From contig NW_027473347.1 in the NCBI RefSeq assembly GCF_050947335.1, positions 868,001 through 932,000 on the forward strand: a stretch of 64,000 bases of DNA. The letters are read 5' to 3'. The first letter of the stretch is position 1. Each line of letters begins with the position of its first letter. Below, in pieces: positions 13,201 to 28,800 of this stretch. The position numbers were made by a program, and so were the translations under genes. This DNA comes from Megachile rotundata (Eukaryota; Arthropoda; Insecta; Hymenoptera; Megachilidae). The notes under the pieces are model-generated. The model ran no database searches, was not told the DNA's origin, and worked only from the letters and a program-made list of their open reading frames with translations.

Positions 13201-15770
13201 ATCACACAATCACAATCATACAATTACAATCATACAATCGCAATCATACAATCACAATCATACAATCACAACCATACAATCACAATCATACAATCACAAT
13301 CATACAAAAATAATCATACCATCACGATCATACAATCGCAATCATACAGTTACAATCTCAGAATCACAAACTCACAATCACAATAATACAATCACACCCA
13401 TAAAATAGCAATCATACATTTACAATCTCCCATAGACAATCATACAATCGCAATCATACAGTCGCAATCATACAATCACTATCATACAATTACAATCATA
13501 CAAGCATAATCCTGCAATCGCTATCATGCAATAACAATCGTACTATCACAATCATACAATCACAAGCATACAATCACAATCATACAAACACAATCATACA
13601 ATCACAATCATACAATCACAATCATACAATCACAATCATACAATCACAATCATACAATCACAATCATACAATCACAATCATACAATCACAATCATACAAT
13701 CACAATCATACAATCACAATCATACAAACACAATCCTGCAACCGCAATCATGGAATAACAATCATGCTATCGCAATCATAGAATCACACTCATACAATCA
13801 GAATCATACAATCACAATCATACAATTACAATCATACAATCACAAGCATACAATCGCAATCATACAATCACAATCATACAATCACAATCATACAATCACA
13901 ATCATACAATCACAATCATACAAACACAATCATACAATCACAATCATACAATCACAATCATACAATCACAATCATACATTCACAATCATACAATCACAAT
14001 CGTACAATCACAATCATACAATCACAATAGTACAATCACAATCATACAATCACAATCATACAATCACAATCATACATTCACAACAATACAATCACCATCA
14101 TACAACCGCAATCATACAGTTGCAATCATACAATCACTACCATAAAATCACAGTCATACTACCACAGTCATACAATTACAATCATACAATCACAATCTTA
14201 CAATCACAAACATACAATCACAATCATACAATCACAATCATACAATCACAATCATGCAATCACAATCATTCAATCACAATCATACAATCGCAATCAAACA
14301 AAAACAATCATACAATCATAATCATACAATCACCATCATACAATCACAATCATACAATCACAATAATACAGCCACAGTCATACAATCACAATCATACAAT
14401 CACAATTATACAATCACGATCATACATTCACAACAATACAATCACAATCATACAATCGCAATCATACAGTCGCAATCATACAATCACCATCATACAATCA
14501 CAGTCATACTACCACAGTCATACAATTACAATCATACAATCACAATCTTACAATCACAAACATACAATCACATTCATACAATCACAATTATACAACCACA
14601 ATCATGCAATCACAATCATTCAATCACAATCATACAATCGCGATCATACAATCATAATCATACAATCACCATCATACAATCACCATCATACAATCACAAT
14701 CATACAATCACAATGATACAGCCACAGTCATACAATCACAATCATACAATCACAATTATACAATCACGACCATACAATCGCAATCATACAAACACAATCA
14801 CACAATCACAATCATTCAATCACAATCATACAATCGCAATGATATAAATACAATCTCCCAAAAACATTGATACAATCACAATCATACAATCACAATAATA
14901 CAGTCAAAATCGTACAATCACAATCATACAATCACAGTCATACTACCACAGTCATACAATTACAATCATACAATCACAATCTTACAGTCACAATCGTACA
15001 ATCACAATCATACAATCACAATCATACAATCACAATCATACAATTACAATCATACAATCACAATCATACAATCACAATCATACAATCACAATCATACAAT
15101 CACAATCATACAATCACAATCATACAATCACAATCATACAATCACAATCATACAATCACAATCATACAATCACAATCATACAATGACACTCATACAATCA
15201 CCATCATACAAACACAATCCTGCAATCGCAATCATGGAATAACAATCATGCTGTCGCAATCATAGAATCACACTCATACAATCAGAATCATACAATCACA
15301 GTCATACAATTATAATCATGCAATCACAATCATACAATCACAATCATACAATCGCAATCATACAATCACAATCATACAATCACAACCATACAATCACAAT
15401 CATACAATCACAATCATACAAAAATAATCATACCATCACGATCATACAATCGCAATCATACAGTTACAATCTCAGAATCACAAACTCACAATCACAATAA
15501 TACAATCACACCCATAAAATAGCAATCATACATTTACAATCTCCCATAGACAATCATACAATCGCAATCATACAGTCGCAATCATACAATCACTATCATA
15601 CAATTACAATCATACAAGCATAATCCTGCAATCGGTATCATGCAATAACAATCGTACTATCACAATCATACAATCGAAGCATACAATCACAATCATACAA
15701 ACACAATCATACAATCACAATCATACAATCACAATCATACAATCACAATCATACAATCACAATCATACAA
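13200..15770. repeat. Higher-order block duplicated at 19.8-22.3 kb
   Basis: Landmarks match the 19.8-22.3 kb block at offsets near 6,590 (13.26-13.4 kb), 6,561 (13.73-14.87 kb), about 6,602 (15.31 kb) and about 6,506 (15.46-15.67 kb). A third, shorter copy of the 13.7-15.0 kb part lies at 22.9-24.1 kb. The block includes two AATCAAACAAAAACAATC pairs, an ACATTCACAACAAT series, and a rare 13-bp monomer (ACAATCGAAGCAT, about 15,673). That monomer also occurs near 20,150 and 22,180. Confidence 0.82.
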
Positions 15771-18500
15771 TCACAATCACACAATCACAATCATTCAATC
15801 ACAATCATACAATCGCAATGATATAAATACAATCTCCCAAAAACATTGATACAATCACAATCATACAATCACAGTAATACAGTCACAATCGTACAATCAC
15901 AATCATACAATCACAGTCATACTACCACAGTCATACAATTACAATCATACAATCACAATCTTACAGTCACAATCGTACAATCACAATCATACAATCACAA
16001 TCATACAATCACAATCATACAATTACAATCATACAATCACAATCACACAATCACAACTATACAATCACAATCATACAATCCCAATCATACAGTCGCAGTC
16101 ATACAATCACGATCATACAATCACAGTCATACTACCACAGTCATACAATTACAATCATACAATCACAATTACAATCACAATCATGCAATCACAATCATAC
16201 AATCACAAACATACTATCACAATCATACAATCACAATCATACAATCACAATCATACAATGGCATTCATACAACAACAATCATACAATCACAATCATAAAA
16301 TCGCAATCATACAATCACAATAATACAGTCACAATCATACAATCACACTCATATAGTCACAATCATACAATCACACTCATACAATCACAATCATACAATC
16401 ACAATCATACAATCACAATCATACAATCACAATCATACAATCACAATCATACAATCACAATCATACAATCACAATCATACAATCACAAGCATACTGTCAC
16501 AGTCCTACAATCACAATAATAAAATCGCAATCATACAATCGCAGTCATTCAATCACAGTCATACAATCACAATCATACATTCACAACAATACAATCACAA
16601 TCATACAATCGCAATCATACAGTTGCAATCATACAAGCACAATCATACATTCACAACAATATAATCACAATCATTCAAACGCAATCATACAGTCGCAATC
16701 ATTCAATCACTATCATACAATCACAGTCATATAATCACAATCATACAATCACAATCATACAATTACAATCATACAAGCATAATCCTGCAATCGCAATCAT
16801 GCAATAACAATCATACTATAACAGTCATACAATCACAATCATACAATCACAATCATATAATCACAGTCATACGACCACAATCATACAATCACAATCATAC
16901 AATCGCAGTCATACAATCACAATCATACAATCACAATCATACATTCACAACAATACAATCACAATCATACAATCACAATCATACATTCACAACAATACAA
17001 TCACAATCATACAATCCCAATCATGCAGTCGCAATCATACAATCACTATCATACAATCACAGTAATACTACCACAGTCATACAATTACAATCATACAATC
17101 ACAATTACAATCACAATCATGCAATCACAATCATACAATCACAAACATACTGTCACAATCCTACAATCACAATCATACAATCACAATCATACAATGGCAT
17201 TCATAAAACAACAATCATACAATCACAATCATAAAATCGCAATCATACAATCACAATCATACAATCGCAATCATATAAATACAATCTCCCAGAAACATTG
17301 ATACAATCACAGCCATACAATCACAATAATACAATAACAAACATTCAAAAGCAGTCATTCAATCACAATCATAAAATCGCAATCATTCAATCACTATCAT
17401 ACAATCACACTCATATAATCACGATCATACAATCACAATCATTCAATCACAATCATACAATCGCAATCATATGAATACAATCTCCCAAAAACATTGATAC
17501 AATCACAATCATACAATCACAATCGTACAATCACAATCATACAAGCACAATCATACAATCACAATCATACAATCACGATTCATACAATAGCAATCATACA
17601 ATTGCAACCATACAATCACAACCATACAATCACAATCATACATTCGCACTCATACAATCACAACCATACAATCACAACCATACAATCACAATAATACAAT
17701 CACAAACATACAATCACAATCATACAATCGCAATCACATAAATACAATCTCCCAAAAACATTGATACAATCACAATCATACAATCACAATAATACAGTCA
17801 CAATCGTACAATCACACTCATACAGTCACAATCATACAATCACACTCATACAATCACAATCATATAGTCACAATCCTACGATCATAATCATACAATCACA
17901 ATCATACAATCACAATCATACAATCACAATCATTCAATCACAATCATACAATCGCAATCATATAAATACAATCTCCCAAAAACAATCATACAATCACAAT
18001 CATACAATCACAATAATACAGTCACAATCATACAATCACAACCACACAATCACAATCATAAAATCACAATCATACAATCACAATCATACAACCACAATCA
18101 TACCATCACGATCATACAATCGCAATCATACAATTACAATCTCAGAATCACAAACTCGCAATCACAATAATACAATCACACCCATAAAATAGCAATCATA
18201 CATTTACAATCTCCCATACACAATCATAAAATCACAATATAACAGTCACAATCATTCAAATACAATCATACAATCACAATCGTACACTCCCAATCATACA
18301 ATCACACTCATACCGTCACAATCATACAATCACAATCATACAATCACAGTCATACAATCACAATCATACAATCACAATGATACAACCACAAACATCCAAA
18401 AGCAGTCATTCAATCACAATCATGCAATCGCAATCATACAATCACAATCATACAATCACAATCATACAATCACAATCATACAATCACCATCATACAAACA
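15770..18500. repeat. Higher-order block shared with 25.7-28.0, 31.9-34.3 and 56.7-59.3 kb
   Basis: Variant order matches 56.7-59.3 kb at an offset of 40,772, rising to 40,870 after a 98-bp (seven-monomer) segment that is missing here near 17.93 kb and present near 58.7 kb. That missing segment contains the ACATTTGCATTCAT monomer. It also matches 25.77-28 kb (offset 9,921, then 9,641, then 9,571). The 15-bp monomer lies at 17,569-17,583 and truncated 12-bp monomers near 16.17 and 17.10 kb. Confidence 0.85.
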
Positions 18501-19800
18501 CAATCCTGCAATCGCAATCATGGAATAACAATCATGCTATCGCAATCATAGAGTCACACTCATACAATCAGAACCATACAATCACAGTCATACTATCACA
18601 ATCATACAATCACAGTCATACTACCACAGTCATACAATTACAATCATACAATCACAATCTTACAATCACAAACATACAATCACATTCATACAATCACAAT
18701 TATACAATCACAATCATGCAATCACAATCATTCAATCACAATCATACAATCACAATCATACAATCGCAATCAAACAAAAACAATCATACAATCATAATCA
18801 TACAATCACCATCATACAATCACAATCATAAAATCACAATAATACAGCCACAGTCATACAATCACAATCATACAATCACAATTATACAATCACGATCATA
18901 CAATCGCAATCATACAATCACAACCATACAATCACAATAATACAATCACAAACATACAATCACAATCATACAATCGCAATCATACCATCACAATCATACA
19001 ATCACAATCATACAAAAATAATCATACCATCACGATCATACAATCGCAATCATACAGTTACAATCTCAGAATCACAAACTCACAATCACAATAATACAAT
19101 CACACCCATAAAATAGCAATCATACATTTACAATCTCCCATAGACAATCATACAATCGCAATCATACAGTCGCAATCATACAATCACTATCATACAATCA
19201 CAATCATACAAACACAATCACACAATCACAATCATTCAATCACAATCATACAATCGCAATGATATAAATACAATCTCCCAAAAACATTGATACAATCACA
19301 ATCATACAATCACAATAATACAGTCACAATCGTACAATCACAATCATACAATCACAGTCATACTACCACAGTCATACAATTACAATCATACAATCACAAT
19401 CTTACAGTCACAATCGTACAATCACAATCATACAATCACAATCATACAATCACAATCATACAATTACAATCATACAATCACAATCATACAATCACAATCA
19501 TACAATCACAATCATACAATCACAATCATACAATCACAAGCATACAATCACAATCATACAATCACAATCATACAATCACAATCATACAATCACAATCATA
19601 CAATCACAATCATACAATCACAATCATACAATCACAATCATACAATGACAATCATACAATCACCAGCATACAAACACAATCCTGCAATCGCAATCATGGA
19701 ATAACAATCATGCTGTCGCAATCATAGAATCACACTCATACAATCAGAATCATACAATCACAATCATATAATCACAATCATACAATCACTATCATACAAC
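18500..19800. repeat. Satellite block related to 28.0-28.7 and 34.3-35.0 kb
   Basis: From CATCCAAAAGCAGTC (about 18,390) through CATACTATCAC, CATACTACCAC, the AATCAAACAAAAACAATC pair and the 98-bp cassette near 19.05 kb, the order matches 27.9-28.65 and 34.2-34.95 kb. A CATACTACCAC block with a 12-monomer run (one monomer has CAAGCAT) follows at 19.29-19.64 kb. Confidence 0.8.
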
Positions 19801-22310
19801 CACAATCATACAATCACAATCATACAATCGCAATCATACAATCACAATCATACAATCACAACCATACAATCACAATCATACAATCACAATCATACAAAAA
19901 TAATCATACCATCACGATCATACAATCGCAATCATACAGTTACAATCTCAGAATCACAAACTCACAATCACAATAATACAATCACACCCATAAAATAGCA
20001 ATCATACATTTACAATCTCCCATAGACAATCATACAATCGCAATCATACAGTCGCAATCATACAATCACTATCATACAATTACAATCATACAAGCATAAT
20101 CCTGCAATCGCTATCATGCAATAACAATCGTACTATCACAATCATACAATCGAAGCATACAATCACAATCATACAAACACAATCATACAATCACAATCAT
20201 ACAATCACAATCATACAATCACAATCATACAATCACAATCATACAATCACAATCATACAATCACAATCATACAATCACAATCATACAAACACAATCCTGC
20301 AACCGCAATCATGGAATAACAATCATGCTATCGCAATCATAGAATCACACTCATACAATCAGAATCATACAATCACAATCATACAATTACAATCATACAA
20401 TCACAAGCATACAATCGCAATCATACAATCACAGTCATACAATCACAATCATACAATCACAATCATACAATCACAATCATACAAACACAATCATACAATC
20501 ACAATCATACAATCACAATCATACAATCACAATCATACATTCACAATCATACAATCACAATCGTACAATCACAATCATACAATCACAATAGTACAATCAC
20601 AATCATACAATCACAATCATACAATCACAATCATACATTCACAACAATACAATCACCATCATACAACCGCAATCATACAGTCGCAATCATACAATCACTA
20701 CCATAAAATCACAGTCATACTACCACAGTCATACAATTACAATCATACAATCACAATCTTACAATCACAAACATACAATCACAATCATACAATCACAATC
20801 ATACAATCACAATCATGCAATCACAATCATTCAATCACAATCATACAATCGCAATCAAACAAAAACAATCATACAATCATAATCATACAATCACCATCAT
20901 AGAATCACAATCATACAATCACAATAATACAGCCACAGTCATACAATCACAATCATACAATCACAATTATACAATCACGATCATACATTCACAACAATAC
21001 AATCACAATCATACAATCGCAATCATACAGTCGCAATCATGCAATCACCATCATACAATCACAGTCATACTACCACAGTCATACAATTACAATCATACAA
21101 TCACAATCTTACAATCACAAACATACAATCACATTCATACAATCACAATTATACAATCACAATCATGCAATCACAATCATTCAATCACAATCATACAATC
21201 GCAATCATACAATCATAATCATACAATCACCATCATACAATCACCATCATACAATCACAATCATACAATCACAATAATACAGCCACAGTCATACAATCAC
21301 AATCATACAATCACAATTATACAATCACGATCATACAATCGCAATCATACAAACACAATCACACAATCACAATCATTCAATCACAATCATACAATCGCAA
21401 TGATATAAATACAATCTCCCAAAAACATTGATACAATCACAATCATACAATCACAATAATACAGTCACAATCGTACAATCACAATCATACAATCACAGTC
21501 ATACTACCACAGTCATACAATTACAATCATACAATCACAATCTTACAGTCACAATCGTACAATCACAATCATACAATCACAATCATACAATCACAATCAT
21601 ACAATTACAATCATACAATCACAATCATACAATCACAATCATACAATCACAATCATACAATCACAATCATACAATCACAATCATACAATCACAATCATAC
21701 AATCACAATCATACAATCACAATCATACAATCACAATCATACAATCACAATCATACAATCACAATCATACAATCACAATCATACAATGACAATCATACAA
21801 TCACCATCATACAAACACAATCCTGCAATCGCAATCATGGAATAACAATCATGCTGTCGCAATCATAGAATCACACTCATACAATCAGAATCATACAATC
21901 ACAGTCATACAATTATAATCATGCAATCACAATCATACAATCACAATCATACAATCGCAATCATACAGTTACAATCTCAGAATCACAAACTCACAATCAC
22001 AATAATACAATCACACCCATAAAATAGCAATCATACATTTACAATCTCCCATAGACAATCATACAATCGCAATCATACAGTCGCAATCATACAATCACTA
22101 TCATACAATTACAATCATACAAGCATAATCCTGCAATCGGTATCATGCAATAACAATCGTACTATCACAATCATACAATCGAAGCATACAATCACAATCA
22201 TACAAACACAATCATACAATCACAATCATACAATCACAATCATACAATCACAATCATACAATCACAATCATACAATCACAATCATACAATCACAATCATA
22301 CAATCACAAT
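19800..22310. repeat. Second copy of the 13.2-15.8 kb higher-order block
   Basis: This is the copy of the 13.2-15.8 kb block at offsets of about 6,506-6,602. It includes CCTGCAACCG at 20,296 (13,735 in the first copy), the duplicated AATCAAACAAAAACAATC segment, and a run of 12 perfect consensus monomers at 21,615-21,782 that is nine in the 15.05 kb copy. The 98-bp cassette near 21.97 kb is reached about 98 bp earlier than in the other copy. Confidence 0.82.
21615..21782. repeat. Perfect run of 12 consensus monomers
   Basis: Twelve identical consensus monomers lie between ACAATTACAATCAT (21,601) and ACAATGACAATCAT (21,783). The corresponding interval at 15,054-15,179 holds nine. Confidence 0.92.
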
Positions 22311-25300
22311 CATACAAACACAATCATACAATCACAATTATACAATCACGATCATACATTCACAACAATACAATCACAATCATACAATCGCAATCATACA
22401 GTCGCAATCATACAATCACTATCATACAATCACAGTCATACTACCACAGTCATACAATTACAATCATACAATCACAATCTTACAATCACAAACATACAAT
22501 CACATTCATACAATCACAATTATACAATCACAATCATGCAATCACAATCATTCAATCACAATCATACAATCGCAATCAAACAAAAACAATCATACAATCA
22601 TAATCATACAATCACCATCATACAATCACAATCATACAATCACAATAATACAGCCACAGTCATACAATCACAATCATACAATCACAATTATACAATCACG
22701 ATCATACAATCGCAATCATACAGTTACAATCTCAGAATCACAAACTCACAATCACAAGAATACAATCACAACCATAAAATAGCAATAATACATTTACAAT
22801 CTCCCATAGACAATCATACAATCGCAATCATACAGTCGCAATCATACAATCACAATCATACAATGACAATCATACAATCACCATCATACAAACACAATCC
22901 TGCAACCGCAATAATGGAATAACAATCATGCTATCGCAATCATAGAATCACACTCATACAATCAGAATCATACAATCACAATCATACAATTACAATCATA
23001 CAATCACAAGCATACAATCGCAATCATACAATCACAATCATACAATCACAATCATACAATCACAATCATACATTCACAATCATACAATCACAATCGTACA
23101 ATCACAATCATACAATCACAATAGTACAATCACAATCATACAATCACAATCATACAATCACAATCATACATTCACAACAATACAATCACCATCATACAAC
23201 CGCAATCATACAGTCGCAATCATACAATCACTACCATAAAATCACAGTCATACTACCACAGTCATACAATTACAATCATACAATCACAATCTTACAATCA
23301 CAAACATACAATCACAATCATACAATCACAATCATACAATCACAATCATGCAATCACAATCATTCAATCACAATCATACAATCGCAATCAAACAAAAACA
23401 ATCATACAATCATAATCATACAATCACCATCATACAATCACAATCATACAATCACAATAATACAGCCACAGTCATACAATCACAATCATACAATCACAAT
23501 TATACAATCACGATCATACATTCACAACAATACAATCACAATCATACAATCGCAATCATACAGTCGCAATCATACAATCACCATCATACAATCACAGTCA
23601 TACTACCACAGTCATACAATTACAATCATACAATCACAATCTTACAATCACAAACATACAATCACATTCATACAATCACAATTATACAATCACAATCATG
23701 CAATCACAATCATTCAATCACAATCATACAATCGCGATCATACAATCATAATCATACAATCACCATCATACAATCACCATCATACAATCACAATCATACA
23801 ATCACAATAATACAGCCACAGTCATACAATCACAATCATACAATCACAATTATACAATCACGACCATACAATCGCAATCATACAAACACAATCACACAAT
23901 CACAATCATTCAATCACAATCATACAATCGCAATGATATAAATACAATCTCCCAAAAACATTGATACAATCACAATCATACAATCACAATAATACAGTCA
24001 CAATCGTACAATCACAATCATACAATCACAGTCATACTACCACAGTCATACAATTACAATCATACAATCACAATCTTACAGTCACAATCGTACAATCACA
24101 ATCATACAATCACAATCATACAATCACAATCATACAATTACAATCATACAATCACAATCATACAATCACAATCATACAATCACAATCATACAATCACAAT
24201 CATACAATCACAATCATACAAACACAATCATACAATCACAATTATACAATCACGATCATACATTCACAACAATACAATCACAATCATACAATCGCAATCA
24301 TACAGTCGCAATCATACAATCACTATCATACAATCACAGTCATACTACCACAGTCATACAATTACAATCATACAATCACAATCTTACAATCACAAACATA
24401 CAATCACATTCATACAATCACAATTATACAATCACAATCATGCAATCACAATCATTCAATCACAATCATACAATCACAATAGTACAATCACAATCATACA
24501 ATCACAATCATACAATCACAATCATACATTCACAACAATACAATCACCATTATACAACCGCAATCATACAGTCGCAATCATACAATCACTATCATAAAAT
24601 CACAGTCATACTACCACAGTCATACAATTACAATCATACAATCACAATCTTACAATCACAAACATACAATCACATTCATACAATCACAATCATACAATCA
24701 CAATCATGCAATCACAATCATTCAATCACAATCATACAATCGCAATCAAACAAAAGCAATCATACAATCATAATCATACAATCACCATCATACAATCACA
24801 ATCATACAATCACAATAATACAGCCACAGTCATACAATCACAATCATACAATCACAATTATACAATCACGATCATACATTCACAACAATACAATCACAAT
24901 CATACAATCGCAATCATGCAGTCGCAATCATACAATCACTATCATACAATCACAGTCATACTACCACAGTCATACAATTACAATCATACAATCACAATCT
25001 TACAATCACAAACATACAATCACATTCATACAATCACAATTATACAATCACAATCATGCAACCACAATCATTCAATCACAATCATACAATCGCAATCAAA
25101 CAAAAACAATCATACAATCATAATCATACAATCACCATCATACAATCACAATCATACAATCACAATAATACAGCCACAGTCATACAATCACAATCATACA
25201 ATCACAATCATACAATCACAATTATACAATCACGATCATACAATCGCAATCATACAATCACAACCATACAATCACAATAATACAATCACAAACATACAAT

Positions 25301-25870
25301 CACAATCATACAATCGCAATCATATCATCACAATCATACAATCACAATCATACAAAAATAATCATACCATCACGATCATACAATCGCAATCATACAGTTA
25401 CAATCTCAGAATCACAAACTCACAATCACAATAATACAATCACACCCATAAAATAGCAATCATACATTTACAATCTCCCATAGACAATCATACAATCGCA
25501 ATCATACAGTCGCCATCATACAATCACTATCATGCAATTACAATCATACAAGCATAATCCTGCAATCGCTATCATGCAATTACAATCGTACTATCACAAT
25601 CATACAATCACAAGCATAAAATCACAATCATACAAACACAATCATACAATCGCAATCATACAATCACAATCATACAATCACAATCATACAAACACAATCA
25701 CACAATCACAATCATTCAATCACAATCATACAATCGCAATGATATAAATACAATCTCCCAAAAACATTGATACAATCACAATCATACAATCACAGTAATA
25801 CAGTCACAATCGTACAATCACAATCATACAATCACAGTCATACTACCACAGTCATACAATTACAATCATA
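22310..25870. repeat. Satellite with serial AATCAAACAAAAACAATC segments
   Basis: A roughly 300-400 bp segment recurs several times here: ACATTCACAACAAT, CAGTCGCAATC, CATACTACCAC, CAATCTTAC, ACATTCAT, CATGCAATC, CATTCAATC and AATCAAACAAAAACAATC. Examples are near 22.35, 23.2, 23.5, 24.25, 24.55 and 24.85 kb. The 22.9-24.1 kb part is a shorter copy of 20.3-21.6 kb (offset 2,603 falling to 2,533, a five-monomer difference). Confidence 0.8.
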
Positions 25871-28800
25871 CAATCACAATCTTACAGTCACAATCGTACA
25901 ATCACAATCATACAATCACAATCATACAATCACAATCATACAATTACAATCATACAATCACAATCACACAATCACAACTATACAATCACAATCATACAAT
26001 CCCAATCATACAGTCGCAGTCATACAATCACGATCATACAATCACAGTCATACTACCACAGTCATACAATTACAATCATACAATCACAATTACAATCACA
26101 ATCATGCAATCACAATCATACAATCACAAGCATACTGTCACAGTCCTACAATCACAATAATAAAATCGCAATCATACAATCGCAGTCATTCAATCACAGT
26201 CATACAATCACAATCATACATTCACAACAATACAATCACAATCATACAATCGCAATCATACAGTTGCAATCATACAAGCACAATCATACATTCACAACAA
26301 TATAATCACAATCATTCAAACGCAATCATACAGTCGCAATCATTCAATCACTATCATACAATCACAGTCATATAATCACAATCATACAATCACAATCATA
26401 CAATTACAATCATACAAGCATAATCCTGCAATCGCAATCATGCAATAACAATCATACTATAACAGTCATACAATCACAATCATACAATCACAATCATATA
26501 ATCACAGTCATACGACCACAATCATACAATCACAATCATACAATCGCAGTCATACAATCACAATCATACAATCACAATCATACATTCACAACAATACAAT
26601 CACAATCATACAATCACAATCATACATTCACAACAATACAATCACAATCATACAATCCCAATCATGCAGTCGCAATCATACAATCACTATCATACAATCA
26701 CAGTAATACTACCACAGTCATACAATTACAATCATACAATCACAATTACAATCACAATCATGCAATCACAATCATACAATCACAAACATACTGTCACAAT
26801 CCTACAATCGCAATCATACAATCACAATCATACAATCGCAATCATATAAATACAATCTCCCAAAAACATTGATACAATCACAGCCATACAATCACAATAA
26901 TACAATAACAAACATTCAAAAGCAGTCATTCAATCACAATCATACAATCGCAATCATTCAATCACTATCATACAATCACACTCATATAATCACGATCATA
27001 CAATCACAATCATTCAATCACAATCATACAATCGCAATCATATGAATACAATCTCCCAAGAACATTGATACAATCACAATCATACAATCACAATCGTACA
27101 ATCACAATCATACAAGCACAATCATACAATCACAATCATACAATCACGATTCATACAATAGCAATCATACAATTGCAACCATACAATCACAACCATACAA
27201 TCACAATCATACATTCGCACTCATACAATCACAACCATACAATCACAACCATACAATCACAATAATACAATCACAATCATACAATCACAATCATACAATC
27301 GCAATCACATAAATACAATCTCCCAAAAACATTGATACAATCACAATCATACAATCACAATAATACAGTCACAATCGTACAATCACACTCATACAGTCAC
27401 AATCATACAATCACACTCATACAATCACAATCATATAGTCACAATCCTACGATCATAATCATACAATCACAATCATACAATCACAATCATACATTTGCAT
27501 TCATACAATAACAATCATACAATCACAATCATAAAATCGCAATCATACAATCGCACTCATACAATCACAATCATACAATCACAATCATACAATCACAATC
27601 ATTCAATCACAATCATACAATCGCAATCATATAAATACAATCTCCCAAAAACAATCATACAATCACAATCATACAATCACAATAATACAGTCACAATAAT
27701 ACAATCACACCCATAAAATAGCAATCATACATTTACAATCTCCCATACACAATCATAAAATCACAATATAACAGTCACAATCATTCAAATACAATCATAC
27801 AATCACAATCGTACACTCCCAATCATACAATCACACTCATACCGTCACAATCATACAATCACAATCATACAATCACAGTCATACAATCACAATCATACAA
27901 TCACAATGATACAACCACAAACATCCAAGAGCAGTCATTCAATCACAATCATGCAATCGCAATCATACAATCACAATCATACAATCACAATCATACAATC
28001 ACAATCATACAATCACCATCATACAAACACAATCCTGCAATCGCAATCATGGAATAACAATCATGCTATCGCAATCATAGAGTCACACTCATACAATCAG
28101 AACCATACAATCACAGTCATACTATCACAATCATACAATCACAGTCATACTACCACAGTCATACAATTACAATCATACAATCACAATCTTACAATCACAA
28201 ACATACAATCACATTCATACAATCACAATTATACAATCACAATCATGCAATCACAATCATTCAATCACAATCATACAATCGCAATCAAACAAAAACAATC
28301 ATACAATCATAATCATACAATCACCATCATACAATCACAATCATACAATCACAATAATACAGCCACAGTCATACAATCACAATCATACAATCACAATTAT
28401 ACAATCACGATCATACAATCGCAATCATACAATCACAACCATACAATCACAATAATACAATCACAAACATACAATCACAATCATACAATCGCAATCACAC
28501 CATCACAATCATACAATCACAATCATACAAAAATAATCATACCATCACGATCATACAATCGTAATCATACAGTTACAATCTCAGAATCACAAACTCACAA
28601 TCACAATAATACAATCACACCCATAAAATAGCAATCATACATTTACAATCTCCCATAGACAATCATACAATCGCAATCATACAGTCGCAATCATACAATC
28701 ACTATCATACAATCACAATCATACAAACACAATCATACAATCACAATCATACAATCACAATCATACAATCACAATCATACAATCACAATCATACATTCAC